Shown here in pieces: positions 34,479 to 42,975 of a stretch of 64,000 nucleotides of DNA; position 1 is the stretch's first letter, and every line of letters begins with the position of its first letter. The notes beneath the pieces were generated by a model that saw only the letters and a list, made by a program, of their open reading frames with translations, was not told the DNA's origin and made no database searches. This DNA comes from CAZHFA01 sp964534945. Lineage in GTDB: Bacteria; Bdellovibrionota_C; UBA2361; CAKMMH01. The stretch lies in assembly GCA_964534945.1 (NCBI GenBank), contig CAZHSB010000001.1:1-64000 (forward strand), written 5' to 3'. The position numbers and the translations under genes are program-made.

Positions 34479-35540
34479 TTAACTATTCTTAATTTTTTCT
34501 ATTATCATGCTTGCATCTAATAAATCTTTTGCAATGTAATCTGGAGTAGCATCATATATTCCATCTTCTCCTGCATTCCCAGTTTTTACTATTATGCTTT
34601 TTAAATTAGCATTATTTGCCGTCTGAGTATCTGTTGTACTGTCTCCTATCAAAAAAGATTTTTCCATATCTACATTCAAATCCTTACAAGCCTGTTCGAT
34701 CATTCCAATATTTGGTTTTCTCCATGTAGAGTTGTCAGATTTTGAATGAGGGGAAAAATAAATTTTGTTAATTAATATTTTTTCTGCACTCATTTGCTTC
34801 ATCATTTCTTTATTTACAGCATAAAAATCTTCTTTTGTATAATATCCAAGCCCAATACCCGCTTGATTTGTAACAATTATCAATCTAAAACCTAATTTCA
34901 TAAAATTTTTTAACCCCTCGACGGCGTTCGGTAAAAGCTCTACGCTACTAGGATCACTAATGTATCCATTATCTTTAATGATGGTTCCGTCCCTATCTAA
35001 AAAAATCGCAGGCACTTTTTCATATTTTATTGTTTTATCATATGAGCAAAAATTCTGCATTCCATAGAGATCTAATATCTTATTTATAATTTCCGTTGTG
35101 GAAATATTTTGGACTACAGGAATAAGCTCAACTCTTCCACCATAGCTTTCTACAATAGGAGCAGAAGAAAGTTTACTTTTTGAATAATCTCCCGCTTTTA
35201 TATAAATATTTGGCTTTAAAAGCGAAATGTTCTCATTATTATTTAATTCTTCAAAATTAAATACAAAATCAACACATTCAAGCGCAGCTACCAAACCAGT
35301 TCTTGCTTCGCAAGAAATAATTGGCCTTCTAGGATCCTTATATTCTTTTATTGAATCATCAGAATTAATACCTACTATAAGATAATCACAAAATCCTTTA
35401 GCATCTTTTAAATATGATACATGACCAAAATGCAAAATATCAAAGGCACCCGAAGTAAAGCCTACAACTTTTCCGCTATCTTTCGCTTCTTTTACAAAAT
35501 TAATGAGCCATTCTCTTGTTTTTATTTTATTTTTATCCAA
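34479..35540 (-). CDS. Fusion: HldE-type nucleotidyltransferase / GmhB-type heptose bisphosphate phosphatase
   Basis: Residues about 18-150 are a cytidylyltransferase-fold domain like the C-terminal half of HldE/RfaE (GFTSGAFDILHFGHVSYLKD with the HxGH motif; IVGINSDDSIKEYKDPRRPI; STTEIINKI). Residues about 173-350 are a HAD phosphatase like GmhB (IFLDRDGTIIKDNGYI; IIVTNQAGIGLGYY; RKPNIGMIEQA; FLIGDSTTDTQTANNANL). Together they would make steps of ADP-heptose synthesis for LPS core; the HldE kinase half is absent. The GmhB zinc motif (CxH...CxC) is gone: SPHSKSDNSTWRKP stands there. The start appears to be TTG at 35540, after AAAGGG. Confidence 0.85.
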   Translation of the reverse strand: MDKNKIKTREWLINFVKEAKDSGKVVGFTSGAFDILHFGHVSYLKDAKGFCDYLIVGINSDDSIKEYKDPRRPIISCEARTGLVAALECVDFVFNFEELNNNENISLLKPNIYIKAGDYSKSKLSSAPIVESYGGRVELIPVVQNISTTEIINKILDLYGMQNFCSYDKTIKYEKVPAIFLDRDGTIIKDNGYISDPSSVELLPNAVEGLKNFMKLGFRLIIVTNQAGIGLGYYTKEDFYAVNKEMMKQMSAEKILINKIYFSPHSKSDNSTWRKPNIGMIEQACKDLNVDMEKSFLIGDSTTDTQTANNANLKSIIVKTGNAGEDGIYDATPDYIAKDLLDASMIIEKIKNS

Positions 35541-35552
35541 CTTTTCCCTTTA

Positions 35553-35600
35553 TAATAAAAAAAGAGGAAATGCCTTTCTTATCAAAAAAGCATTTCCTTT
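35553..35600 (-). terminator. Intrinsic terminator after secF
   Basis: On the minus strand, arms AGGAAATGC and GCATTTCCT (plus coordinates 35590-35598 and 35565-35573) pair perfectly around a 16-base loop, followed by a T-rich run (TCTTTTTTTATT). It lies just after the secF stop and would end the secDF transcript. Confidence 0.75.
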
Positions 35601-35633
35601 CTTTATCAAATAACAATCGTCGCTTATAACTAT

Positions 35634-36569
35634 CTATTTTGCAGCAGCGGCTTTCGCACTTTGACGATCTGACCACCATAATGCTATAGGAGAAGCAATA
35701 AAAATAGTCGAAAAGCAACCTATAACAAGACCTATAACCAAAAATAAACTTAAATCCTTGATTTCCCCACCACCAAATACAAGTAATGCCACTGCAGAAA
35801 ATAATGTTAAAATACTCGTTATAATTGTTCTTGATAATGTTTCTGTAACCGCCTTGTTAATAACATCTTCTAAAACATATTTTTTAGCACTAACAAGATC
35901 TTCTCTAATTCTATCAAAAATTACTATTGTATCGTTAACGGAATATCCTAAAAGTGTTAAGGCTGCTGCTAATGTCGTAACACTAATTGTTTGCCCAAAC
36001 ATCAAATATAGCCCTAATCCGATGGAAATATCATGAAACAACGCGACAACTGCTCCAAGAGCAAATGCAAACTCAAATCTAATTGAGATATATATTAAAA
36101 TTCCTACTATACTAATTAATACAGCAATCAATGCTTGTCTTCTAAGCTCTTCCCCAGCAGTAGGACCAACATAATCAACCTTTAATATCTCAAAAGCATT
36201 TTGATTCCCAACCAACTCAGGAATATTTTCATTAAATGCCGCATTTATTTCTTTTTTTACTTCCTCTGGATTTTTTTCATCATTAGATAAACGAATTAAA
36301 AATTCATCAGCACCACTAAAAGATTGAACGACAGCATCTTTTATTCCAATTTTCTCTATTGCATTTCGGATATGTTGACTATCAACAGGAGTTTTAAAAC
36401 TTACCACTATTTCATAACCTCCCTTATAATCTATTCCATATTTATTAGGACCTTTTGCAAACCAAGTATAAAAAGACGCCACAAGTAAAAGTGTCGAAAA
36501 AATTGCTGCAGGCTTTGCAAGTGATAAAAAATTAATTGTTTTCTTAGGTACGAATATTTTTCTAAACAT
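35634..36569 (-). CDS. secF: Protein translocase subunit SecF
   Basis: SecF with SecD uses the proton gradient to help release proteins on the periplasmic side of SecYEG. The 311-residue product shows GIDYKGGYEIVVSF (first periplasmic motif), DYVGPTAGEELRRQA, FELA-type FEFAFALGAVVALFHDISI, and GYSVNDTIVIFDRIREDL, with six membrane helices. It lies 24 bases after secD on the same strand. Length is typical. Confidence 0.96.
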   Translation of the reverse strand: MFRKIFVPKKTINFLSLAKPAAIFSTLLLVASFYTWFAKGPNKYGIDYKGGYEIVVSFKTPVDSQHIRNAIEKIGIKDAVVQSFSGADEFLIRLSNDEKNPEEVKKEINAAFNENIPELVGNQNAFEILKVDYVGPTAGEELRRQALIAVLISIVGILIYISIRFEFAFALGAVVALFHDISIGLGLYLMFGQTISVTTLAAALTLLGYSVNDTIVIFDRIREDLVSAKKYVLEDVINKAVTETLSRTIITSILTLFSAVALLVFGGGEIKDLSLFLVIGLVIGCFSTIFIASPIALWWSDRQSAKAAAAK

Positions 36570-36593
36570 TTTTAAATTCCTTTTTATAAACTC

Positions 36594-38120
36594 TTAAATT
36601 GACAATGACTTTGTATCCTTATTTTTCAAATCAAAAACATCGAAAGCTAATCGACTTGCAAAAGTCGCACAATATAACGTTGTCAACACACCTATTGATA
36701 AAGTGACTGCAAAACCCCTTACAGGTCCTGTACCAAAGCAAAAAAGGACTATTCCTGTAAGAAGCGTTGTTAAATTAGAATCAATTATTGCTGAAAAGGC
36801 CTTGTCAAACCCTGCCTCCACAGCCACATCTCTAGAGGAACCATTTATTAATTCCTCCCTCATTCTTTCAAAAATAATAACGTTAGAATCAACCGCCATA
36901 CCGATTGTCAACGCTAACCCCGCAAGCCCTGGCAACGTCAACGTTGCGCCAAATGCGGAAAGCAACGCTAAAATAAGTAATAAATTTAAAGCTAAACTAC
37001 AAACTGCAATAAATCCAGATTTTCTATAATAAATAACCATAAAAAATATAACTGCGACAAAGCCAATTGCAATAGCGATGACTCCACTTACAATTGAATC
37101 TTTTCCTAAAGATGGACCCACCGTTCTTTCTTCTAGTATAACAAGTGGTGCTGGCAATGCGCCCGCTCTTAACACAAGAGCTAATTGCTTCGCCTCTGGA
37201 ACCGTAAATCCTCCAGAAATACTCGCATTTCCTCCAGATATTGCATCACGAATAACAGGAGCAGAATAAACAACATTGTCTAAGATGATGGCCAATTTTT
37301 TACCAACATTATCAGCAGTGATCCTATAAAATGTCCTTGCGCCCTCAGATGTAAAAGACAAAGAAACCTCAGGCTGCCCCATAGATTGATCAAACGTAAC
37401 TCTTGCATCACTAATAACATCACCTGTCATTAACGTTGTATCATCAACTCTATAAGAAGCACCATTCCTATCTTTTAAGACGACACTTCTTGAAGCAGAA
37501 TCTTCATCAGCAACCAATCTAAAATCAAGTTTAGCAACAGAACCAATTATCTTCTTTACTCCCTCAACATCTGTGACTCCAGGCATTTGAAGAAGTATTT
37601 GACGTTCACCTTTCCTTTGAATAGTAGGTTCAGAAACTCCAAACTGATCTACTCTATTTCTTAATGTTTCTACAGCTTTTGAAACCGCACTACGCTCAAT
37701 ATCGGTAACATCTTTTATTTCATATACTAAATCAACTTGATTACCAGAGCCTGCGTCCTCTTTTACAAAAGTAAGTTCTTTAAAATTTTCTTTTATCTTC
37801 TCTTGCGATAATGAAGAGGTTGCCTTGTTTAAAAGCGTAAAATAAACTCTATTTCCCTCTACTCTAGTTTTTATAACAGGAACCTTTTCCTTCCTAAGAT
37901 CAGATTTGACAACATTTGCTGTGCTTTGTAAACGACTAGTCACTGCTTCTTTTACTTGAACTTCATAAACTAGATGCGCGCCTCCCCTTAAATCAAGCCC
38001 TAATGAAATTGGCTTTGAAATCCAAGTTCCCATATTCGGAATAATGGTCGGAAGCAAAAACAAGATTGCACCACCTAACACTACAAAAAACACAATTATT
38101 TTCTTCTTTAACTCTGTCAT
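36594..38120 (-). CDS. secD: Protein translocase subunit SecD
   Basis: The 508-residue product contains LGLDLRGGAHLVYEV near the N-terminus, VETLRNRVDQFGVSEPTIQR, the large periplasmic P1 head, AGALPAPLVILEERTVGPSLG, and GLALTIGMAVDSNVIIFERM in the RND-like membrane core. The ATG at 38120 is preferred, with GGAGA upstream; a TTG at 38135 would add five residues. Order yajC-secD-secF is the common bacterial cluster. Confidence 0.96.
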   Translation of the reverse strand: MTELKKKIIVFFVVLGGAILFLLPTIIPNMGTWISKPISLGLDLRGGAHLVYEVQVKEAVTSRLQSTANVVKSDLRKEKVPVIKTRVEGNRVYFTLLNKATSSLSQEKIKENFKELTFVKEDAGSGNQVDLVYEIKDVTDIERSAVSKAVETLRNRVDQFGVSEPTIQRKGERQILLQMPGVTDVEGVKKIIGSVAKLDFRLVADEDSASRSVVLKDRNGASYRVDDTTLMTGDVISDARVTFDQSMGQPEVSLSFTSEGARTFYRITADNVGKKLAIILDNVVYSAPVIRDAISGGNASISGGFTVPEAKQLALVLRAGALPAPLVILEERTVGPSLGKDSIVSGVIAIAIGFVAVIFFMVIYYRKSGFIAVCSLALNLLLILALLSAFGATLTLPGLAGLALTIGMAVDSNVIIFERMREELINGSSRDVAVEAGFDKAFSAIIDSNLTTLLTGIVLFCFGTGPVRGFAVTLSIGVLTTLYCATFASRLAFDVFDLKNKDTKSLSI

Positions 38121-38150
38121 ACAACATTTCTCCAAATAAAATCGATAACC

Positions 38151-38531
38151 TTAAATTTTTCCAATTACAACATTTTTTTCAAACTTTACCTTTACCCCCT
38201 GTGCAATTTCTATAAAAATAAATTGATCTTCCACAGACTGCACTTTTCCACAAATTCCACAAGAAGTCCTTACATTATCTCCTTTTTTCAAAGCACCAAT
38301 CATTTCTGCTTGCTTCTTATTTTTTTGCTCTTGTGGACGCGTTACAAAAAAATAGAATATCAAATAAATCATGATACAAAGTGGTAACATTTGAATCATA
38401 AGCGCTAAAAAAGTTGGCTGATTAGGCACTTGCCCCACTTGTGCTCCACCACCAGCATCTGCAAAAGATAACTGCACAAAAGGAAAACTTACACATAAAA
38501 CATTTAACAATACTAAAACTATCTTTCTCAT
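38151..38531 (-). CDS. yajC: Preprotein translocase subunit YajC
   Basis: A 126-residue single-span protein of the YajC family. It has an export-like N-terminus (VLLNVLCVSFPFVQLSFA), a membrane helix (ALMIQMLPLCIMIYLIFYFF), the family's RPQEQKNKKQAEMIGALKKG and a C-terminal SH3-like DNVRTSCGICGKVQSVEDQF. The extra N-terminal signal-like segment makes it slightly longer than E. coli YajC. It precedes secD by 30 bases. Confidence 0.93.
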   Translation of the reverse strand: MRKIVLVLLNVLCVSFPFVQLSFADAGGGAQVGQVPNQPTFLALMIQMLPLCIMIYLIFYFFVTRPQEQKNKKQAEMIGALKKGDNVRTSCGICGKVQSVEDQFIFIEIAQGVKVKFEKNVVIGKI

Positions 38532-38630
38532 ATAATTCTCAAAAAACTATTAACTAAATTTCTAAAAATAAAACATTTTTTATTATACATAAATTAGTAT
38601 TTTTTTAAAAGTGCGTATCTTTATTTAATA

Positions 38631-39743
38631 TCATTTTTTAGACTGATATTCTTTATAAAAATCAAAAAATGTTCCATTTGATATTGCTTGACGAATCTTC
38701 TTCATAAAATTTAAGTAAAAGGCAAGATTGTGAGTGCTTAATAATATTGGTCCCAACATTTCTCCTACCTTGAATAAATGATGAAGATATGCCTTTGAGT
38801 AATTCCTGCATGCTATGCAATCACAATTTTTATCAAGTGGTTCATCTAAAGTGCTATATTTAGAATTTTTTATATTAATAAATGGTTCGTCTCCAGAAAC
38901 ATATGCTCTCCCAAAACGTCCTGCACGTGTGGGCATAACACAATCAAAAAGATCTACGCCATTAAAAACTGCTTCAACTATATCTTGTGGAGTTCCCACC
39001 CCCATTAAATATCTAATTTTATCTTTTGGAAGTTCTCTTGGGTGATAACTTAAGACTTCATACATTTTTTCTTTTTCTTCACCAACACTGAGTCCTCCAA
39101 TAGCAAACCCATCAAAGGGAAGCACCGAAAGCTCCTCTATTGCACGATGTCTTAAATCTCTAAACATTCCTCCTTGAGTGATAGCAAAAAGTGCCGTTTC
39201 TCCTCTCTTTTTAGCATTTAAAGATCGTTTTTCCCATTCTAAAGTTAAAGATAAAGAACTTTCAACCGCTTTATAATCTAAACGACCATCAGGACATTCA
39301 TCAAAAGCCATCGCAATATCCACTCCTAAATCTTCTTGAATTTCTATTGATTTTTCTGGTGATAAAAAATGCTTCGATCCATCAATATACGAGCGAAACT
39401 CGACTCCCTCTTTCGATATTTTTCTGATGCCCTTTAAACTAAAAACTTGGAATCCGCCACTATCACTTAAGATCGGTCCATTCCATGCGCAAAACTTATG
39501 AATTCCCCCGAAATCCTTTATAAGTTTTGATGTTGGACGAAGCATTAAATGGTATGTATTTACAAGGGTAATTTCTGTCCCTATTTCTTTTAACCTTTCA
39601 TGGTCAATTCCCTTTACACTTGCCCTTGTTCCAACAGGCATAAAATTAGGTGTATCAAATTCGCCATGAATTGTTGAAAAGCTTCCAAGCCTTGCTTCCC
39701 CATCTTGGCCCCTTAACGTGTATTTATGTATTTTTTCTGACAT
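38631..39743 (-). CDS. tgt: tRNA-guanine transglycosylase
   Basis: Tgt exchanges guanine-34 for preQ1 in tRNAs with GUN anticodons, the first tRNA step to queuosine. Motifs: LVNTYHLMLRPT, LSDSGGFQVFSL (catalytic Asp), FDECPDG, GGLSVGEEKEKM, MGVGTPQDIVEAVFNGVDLFDCVMPTRAGRFG (split here: GVGTPQDIVEAV, FDCVMPTRAGR) and zinc ligands CDCIACRNYSKAYLHHLF. Length 370 is typical. queA lies directly upstream, so the two steps are cotranscribed. A tRNA-His with anticodon GTG, a Tgt substrate, is at 47068-47144. Confidence 0.97.
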   Translation of the reverse strand: MSEKIHKYTLRGQDGEARLGSFSTIHGEFDTPNFMPVGTRASVKGIDHERLKEIGTEITLVNTYHLMLRPTSKLIKDFGGIHKFCAWNGPILSDSGGFQVFSLKGIRKISKEGVEFRSYIDGSKHFLSPEKSIEIQEDLGVDIAMAFDECPDGRLDYKAVESSLSLTLEWEKRSLNAKKRGETALFAITQGGMFRDLRHRAIEELSVLPFDGFAIGGLSVGEEKEKMYEVLSYHPRELPKDKIRYLMGVGTPQDIVEAVFNGVDLFDCVMPTRAGRFGRAYVSGDEPFINIKNSKYSTLDEPLDKNCDCIACRNYSKAYLHHLFKVGEMLGPILLSTHNLAFYLNFMKKIRQAISNGTFFDFYKEYQSKK

Positions 39744-39776
39744 ATTATTTTTACTTTATTTCTTTATTTCATTTCT

Positions 39777-40832
39777 CTAAAAAATTATCATCCCATCTCC
39801 ATAACTTAAAAATCTAAAATCATTATTTAATGCAAAATCATAAGATTTTTTAAGTAAAGATCTCCCCATAAAAGCCTGCACAAGTAATATATGGCTTGTC
39901 GCAGGTTGATGAAAATTTGTAACCATTGTATCAATATACTTAAACTCAAAACCTGGGCTTATAAAAAGAGAAGTACTAAAAAATTCACCATCTTTTCCAT
40001 TTTTATTTAAAGCCATTGACTCTAAAGCTCTAACAACAGTTGTCCCAACACCTATAACTTTTCCCCCACTTTCTTTAGTGTCTGCAATTTTTTTTATAAT
40101 ATCATTTGAATATATATAAAATTCTTCGCCAGGAAGCGCACTTATATTCATGTTATCATCTTCCTTGCTCTCCTCTTTCCAAAGTGGCAAAAAACTTGGT
40201 GTCCCAACATGAAGAGTTATAAATTCCCTCTTAACTCCCTTTTTATCAATCTTTTCTAAAAGCTCTTTTGTAAAATGAAGACTTGCTGTCGGCGCAGCGA
40301 TTGAACCCAAAATTTTAGCAAAATTTGTTTGATAATCTATCCTATCTTTCTCATCTGATATCCCCTTTCTTATATAAGGAGGGATCGGCATAATTCCATT
40401 TTCAAAAATTGTCCCTTCATCTTCTTCCAAAAAAGCAAGCAAAAACTTTGTATCACTTAAAAAATCTTCTATTTTTAATTTTAAATTTTTATTTATTGTA
40501 ACAATTGTCCCTTTCTTAAATTTTTTAAACGGTTTTCCAATTGCCTCCCATAGATTTTGAGAAATTTTCTTTATCAATAAAATTTCTACTCTTGCCCCCG
40601 TTTCAATCTCACCTAAGAACCTCGCAGGAATAACTTTTGTATTATTAAAAATCAATAGATCTTTTGAAGACACAAAATCTTCAAAATTAGAAAAAACGCT
40701 CTCTACAACTTTACCATCTTTCCTGTCACAAACTAGTAATTTTGCGCTATCATAAGGATATACTGGGCGTTGCGCTATTTTTTCTCGAGGCAAATCATAA
40801 TCAAATATTTCTGACTTTTTTATATTTGGCAT
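39777..40832 (-). CDS. queA: S-adenosylmethionine:tRNA ribosyltransferase-isomerase
   Basis: QueA moves the ribosyl part of SAM onto preQ1 in tRNA, giving epoxyqueuosine. Signatures are DYDLPREKIAQRPVYPYDSA near the N-terminus, LIFNNTKVIPARFLG, PPYIRKG, APTASLHFTKELLEKI, TLHVGTPSFLPL (family LHVGxGTFxPV) and the C-terminal TNFHQPATSHILLVQAFMG and YGDGMIIF. Length 351 is typical. It is followed by tgt after 33 bases. Confidence 0.96.
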   Translation of the reverse strand: MPNIKKSEIFDYDLPREKIAQRPVYPYDSAKLLVCDRKDGKVVESVFSNFEDFVSSKDLLIFNNTKVIPARFLGEIETGARVEILLIKKISQNLWEAIGKPFKKFKKGTIVTINKNLKLKIEDFLSDTKFLLAFLEEDEGTIFENGIMPIPPYIRKGISDEKDRIDYQTNFAKILGSIAAPTASLHFTKELLEKIDKKGVKREFITLHVGTPSFLPLWKEESKEDDNMNISALPGEEFYIYSNDIIKKIADTKESGGKVIGVGTTVVRALESMALNKNGKDGEFFSTSLFISPGFEFKYIDTMVTNFHQPATSHILLVQAFMGRSLLKKSYDFALNNDFRFLSYGDGMIIF

Positions 40833-40865
40833 TTCTTATTTCTCTTGTTTTCTTTATTTAATATT

Positions 40866-41405
40866 TTATTGGTTCTCAATTTCTTTTAAAAAAATTTTTA
40901 AGTCTCTCCAAAAAATTTTTTTGACTCCCATATTTTTTTTAACATCATCAATCGAAAAAGTTGGCATAATAATTATCTTATTTTCAACGTTCATTTTAGA
41001 TAACTTTAGAATATCCTTAAATATTCCTTCCAAAAAAAACCTAGCTTTTTCTCCTAAGCACAAAATACTTTTGTAATTTTTAATGTCTTCATCAAAACTA
41101 TCATTTAATTTTACACAAAAAACTTCGTTTTCTTTAAGATTCATTCCTAATTCTAATATATTTTTCCAAAGTATGTCATTTTTAGAAAAACTATTATCAT
41201 CATCTGTTCCCAAAATAAGGAAAGATGCATTTTGATTTCCCCATTTTTCGCAAATTAAATTTTTACTATTTTTTTTGTCCGCATTTTCTGTAAAAGAAGT
41301 TTCCTCCTTTTCATTTTTTAATATTTCTATAGGAATCGGAGAATATAAATCTTCAACGGCTTCTAAACTATTTAATATATCTTGTACATCAATATTGTTC
41401 TTCAT
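40866..41405 (-). CDS. Degenerate uracil-DNA glycosylase-like protein
   Basis: The C-terminal 130 residues follow the order of family 4 UDGs: a strand (NASFLILGTDDD), WKNILELGMNLKENEVFCVKL (where the family has LL..ML..IGL....VY.TN), KSILCLGEKARFFLEGIF (family I..LG..A...LLG), and a final IIMPTFSIDDVKKNMGVKKIFWRDLKIFL (family HPS/HPAYLL....K...W.DL), here quoted in parts: TFSIDDVKKN and FWRDLKIF. The water-activating and Fe-S Cys residues are missing, as is the GEAPG motif, so it is probably not an active glycosylase. The N-terminal 50 residues resemble the acidic linker of alphaproteobacterial UDGs. Sandwiched between queA and an MBL gene. Confidence 0.45.
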   Translation of the reverse strand: MKNNIDVQDILNSLEAVEDLYSPIPIEILKNEKEETSFTENADKKNSKNLICEKWGNQNASFLILGTDDDNSFSKNDILWKNILELGMNLKENEVFCVKLNDSFDEDIKNYKSILCLGEKARFFLEGIFKDILKLSKMNVENKIIIMPTFSIDDVKKNMGVKKIFWRDLKIFLKEIENQ

Positions 41406-41411
41406 CTCTCT

Positions 41412-42053
41412 TTAATTAAAATATTGGTTATCTAATTTTTCTGACAAAATTGTAGTATTTTCCCCATGCCCAGGATAAACGATAGTGTCATCAGGCAATA
41501 CAAAGAGTTTTTCTCTTATACTTTTTAATATTGCCTCGTGATCTCCGCCAAAAAGGTCTGTTCTCCCAATAGTCCCCGCAAAAAGTGTATCGCCTGAAAT
41601 AAGAATCTTATTATTTTCATTATAAAACGAACAACCTCCAAGAGAATGCCCAGGAGTAAAAAAAGTTATGAACTTTTCTTCACCAACTGCTAAGACTAAA
41701 TTATCCTCTAAAAAAACTTCTGGTTCTGGGCAATTTTGACAAGACTTATCAGTTATGCAAAACATTTCCATAATGTTCACAACCTCTTCTCTCATATTTT
41801 TTTCCAAACTATGAGCATATAATTTAATATTTGGAAAAATCTTTTTCAATGTAGCAACTCCACCACAATGATCAAAATGAGAATGTGTAAGCCAAATACT
41901 TTTAGGAATTAATTTTTGATTTTTAATAAATTCGGCTATTTCTTTCCCACTTCCCCCTGGGTCAACAATAGTAGCCTCCGATGTCTTTTCACACCACAAG
42001 ACTCTGCAATGCTGAGAAATGGGCGTTACATTTATTGTTTTGATATTTATCAT
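41412..42053 (-). CDS. MBL-fold metallo-hydrolase (glyoxalase II/YcbL-like)
   Basis: The metal-binding motif THSHFDHCGG (HxHxDH) at about residues 76-85, TPGHSLGGCSFY near 133, ISGDTLFAGTIGRTDL near 150 and VYPGHGENT near 200 give all metal ligands of a glyoxalase-II-like MBL enzyme. At 213 residues it lacks the C-terminal substrate domain of GloB, matching short YcbL-type hydrolases of small thioesters. A CxxC pair (CQNCPEPE) sits in the insertion between motifs. Substrate not inferable. Confidence 0.87.
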   Translation of the reverse strand: MINIKTINVTPISQHCRVLWCEKTSEATIVDPGGSGKEIAEFIKNQKLIPKSIWLTHSHFDHCGGVATLKKIFPNIKLYAHSLEKNMREEVVNIMEMFCITDKSCQNCPEPEVFLEDNLVLAVGEEKFITFFTPGHSLGGCSFYNENNKILISGDTLFAGTIGRTDLFGGDHEAILKSIREKLFVLPDDTIVYPGHGENTTILSEKLDNQYFN

Positions 42054-42199
42054 AAAAAATCTTTTAAGCTATTTTTTTATTAGTACTTGTTCTAGAAAAT
42101 AAAATTTATTTCAAAAAGCCATTATTAAAATAACCTAGATTCAATATTTTTTCTATAATGTATAGCATAATTTCTTTTTTCATATAAAATAAAAACATT

Positions 42200-42550
42200 A
42201 TGGCTGTGTCTTTAAAAAACGAACAAAAATTATCACAAACTCAAACAAATCAAGGGAGTGTCAATCCTTTAAATAAAAATTTTACACAAAAGGGGAAAAA
42301 GGTTTCAACAGAAATAAAAAAAACCACTCAAGCAAAAGGCGATCAGTATATTTATGACGATTCATTAGACCTAATGCAAGAAGAAGTAAAAATAAAATTC
42401 AATGACTTTATAAAAAAAATCATTGAGTTTTTAGCAAAACTTATTTCTGATATTCTTCAAACCTTAACCTTTGGTTTGGCAAGACGATATCAAAATAAAA
42501 AAAAAGAAAAAGAAATCATAAAAAAAACTAAAGTATTACAAAAAAAATAA
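42200..42550 (+). CDS. Hypothetical protein, 116 residues
   Basis: No family recognised. The N-terminal half is polar and Gln/Lys/Asn-rich; residues about 66-95 form a hydrophobic or amphipathic helix (FIKKIIEFLAKLISDILQTL) that could bind a membrane, followed by a very basic tail (RRYQNKKKEKEIIKK). It is divergent from the MBL gene and converges with the OsmC gene. Coding looks plausible from length and clean convergent spacing. Confidence 0.5.
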   Translation: MAVSLKNEQKLSQTQTNQGSVNPLNKNFTQKGKKVSTEIKKTTQAKGDQYIYDDSLDLMQEEVKIKFNDFIKKIIEFLAKLISDILQTLTFGLARRYQNKKKEKEIIKKTKVLQKK

Positions 42551-42566
42551 TCTACTTTAAACAACG

Positions 42567-42968
42567 TTAATCTATAAAATTAACTTGAACTTCTATGTCA
42601 TTATTTAATGCTTTTTTTACTGGACAATGCTTTGCGGTTTCTCTTAAAATATGGAGTTCTTTCTCCCCTAATGAATTAGGAAGTTTTATATTTAAAATAA
42701 ATTTTATAATTGTATGCGTAGTCTCATCTAATTCTTTTATCGCTTCAACTTTTGTTCCATCAATTGAAAAATTATGATTTTGAGAAATAAAATCCATCAT
42801 ACTAACAGTACAAACTGCCAAAGAAGCTGTTAAAAGATCTGTAGGAGAAATTCCTCCCTCGTCATTTCTAGCATCAGTAATAAAAGATATTTTTGATTCC
42901 GCTGAAGACACATTACAACGAAAATCACCAAGATATTCCACATTTATTTTAGCCACATTAACTCCCAT
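42567..42968 (-). CDS. OsmC/Ohr family protein
   Basis: The 133-residue product has the OsmC fold pattern: SFITDARNDEGGISPTDLLTASLAVCTVSMM with the first reactive Cys (SLAVCTVS), and ETAKHCPVKKALNNDIEV with the second Cys (KHCPVKKAL). These Cys pairs reduce organic hydroperoxides in characterised members. It follows ftsA by only 7 bases, where ftsZ would be expected, which suggests cotranscription with the cell-division genes. Confidence 0.87.
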   Translation of the reverse strand: MGVNVAKINVEYLGDFRCNVSSAESKISFITDARNDEGGISPTDLLTASLAVCTVSMMDFISQNHNFSIDGTKVEAIKELDETTHTIIKFILNIKLPNSLGEKELHILRETAKHCPVKKALNNDIEVQVNFID

Positions 42969-42975
42969 ATTTTAT

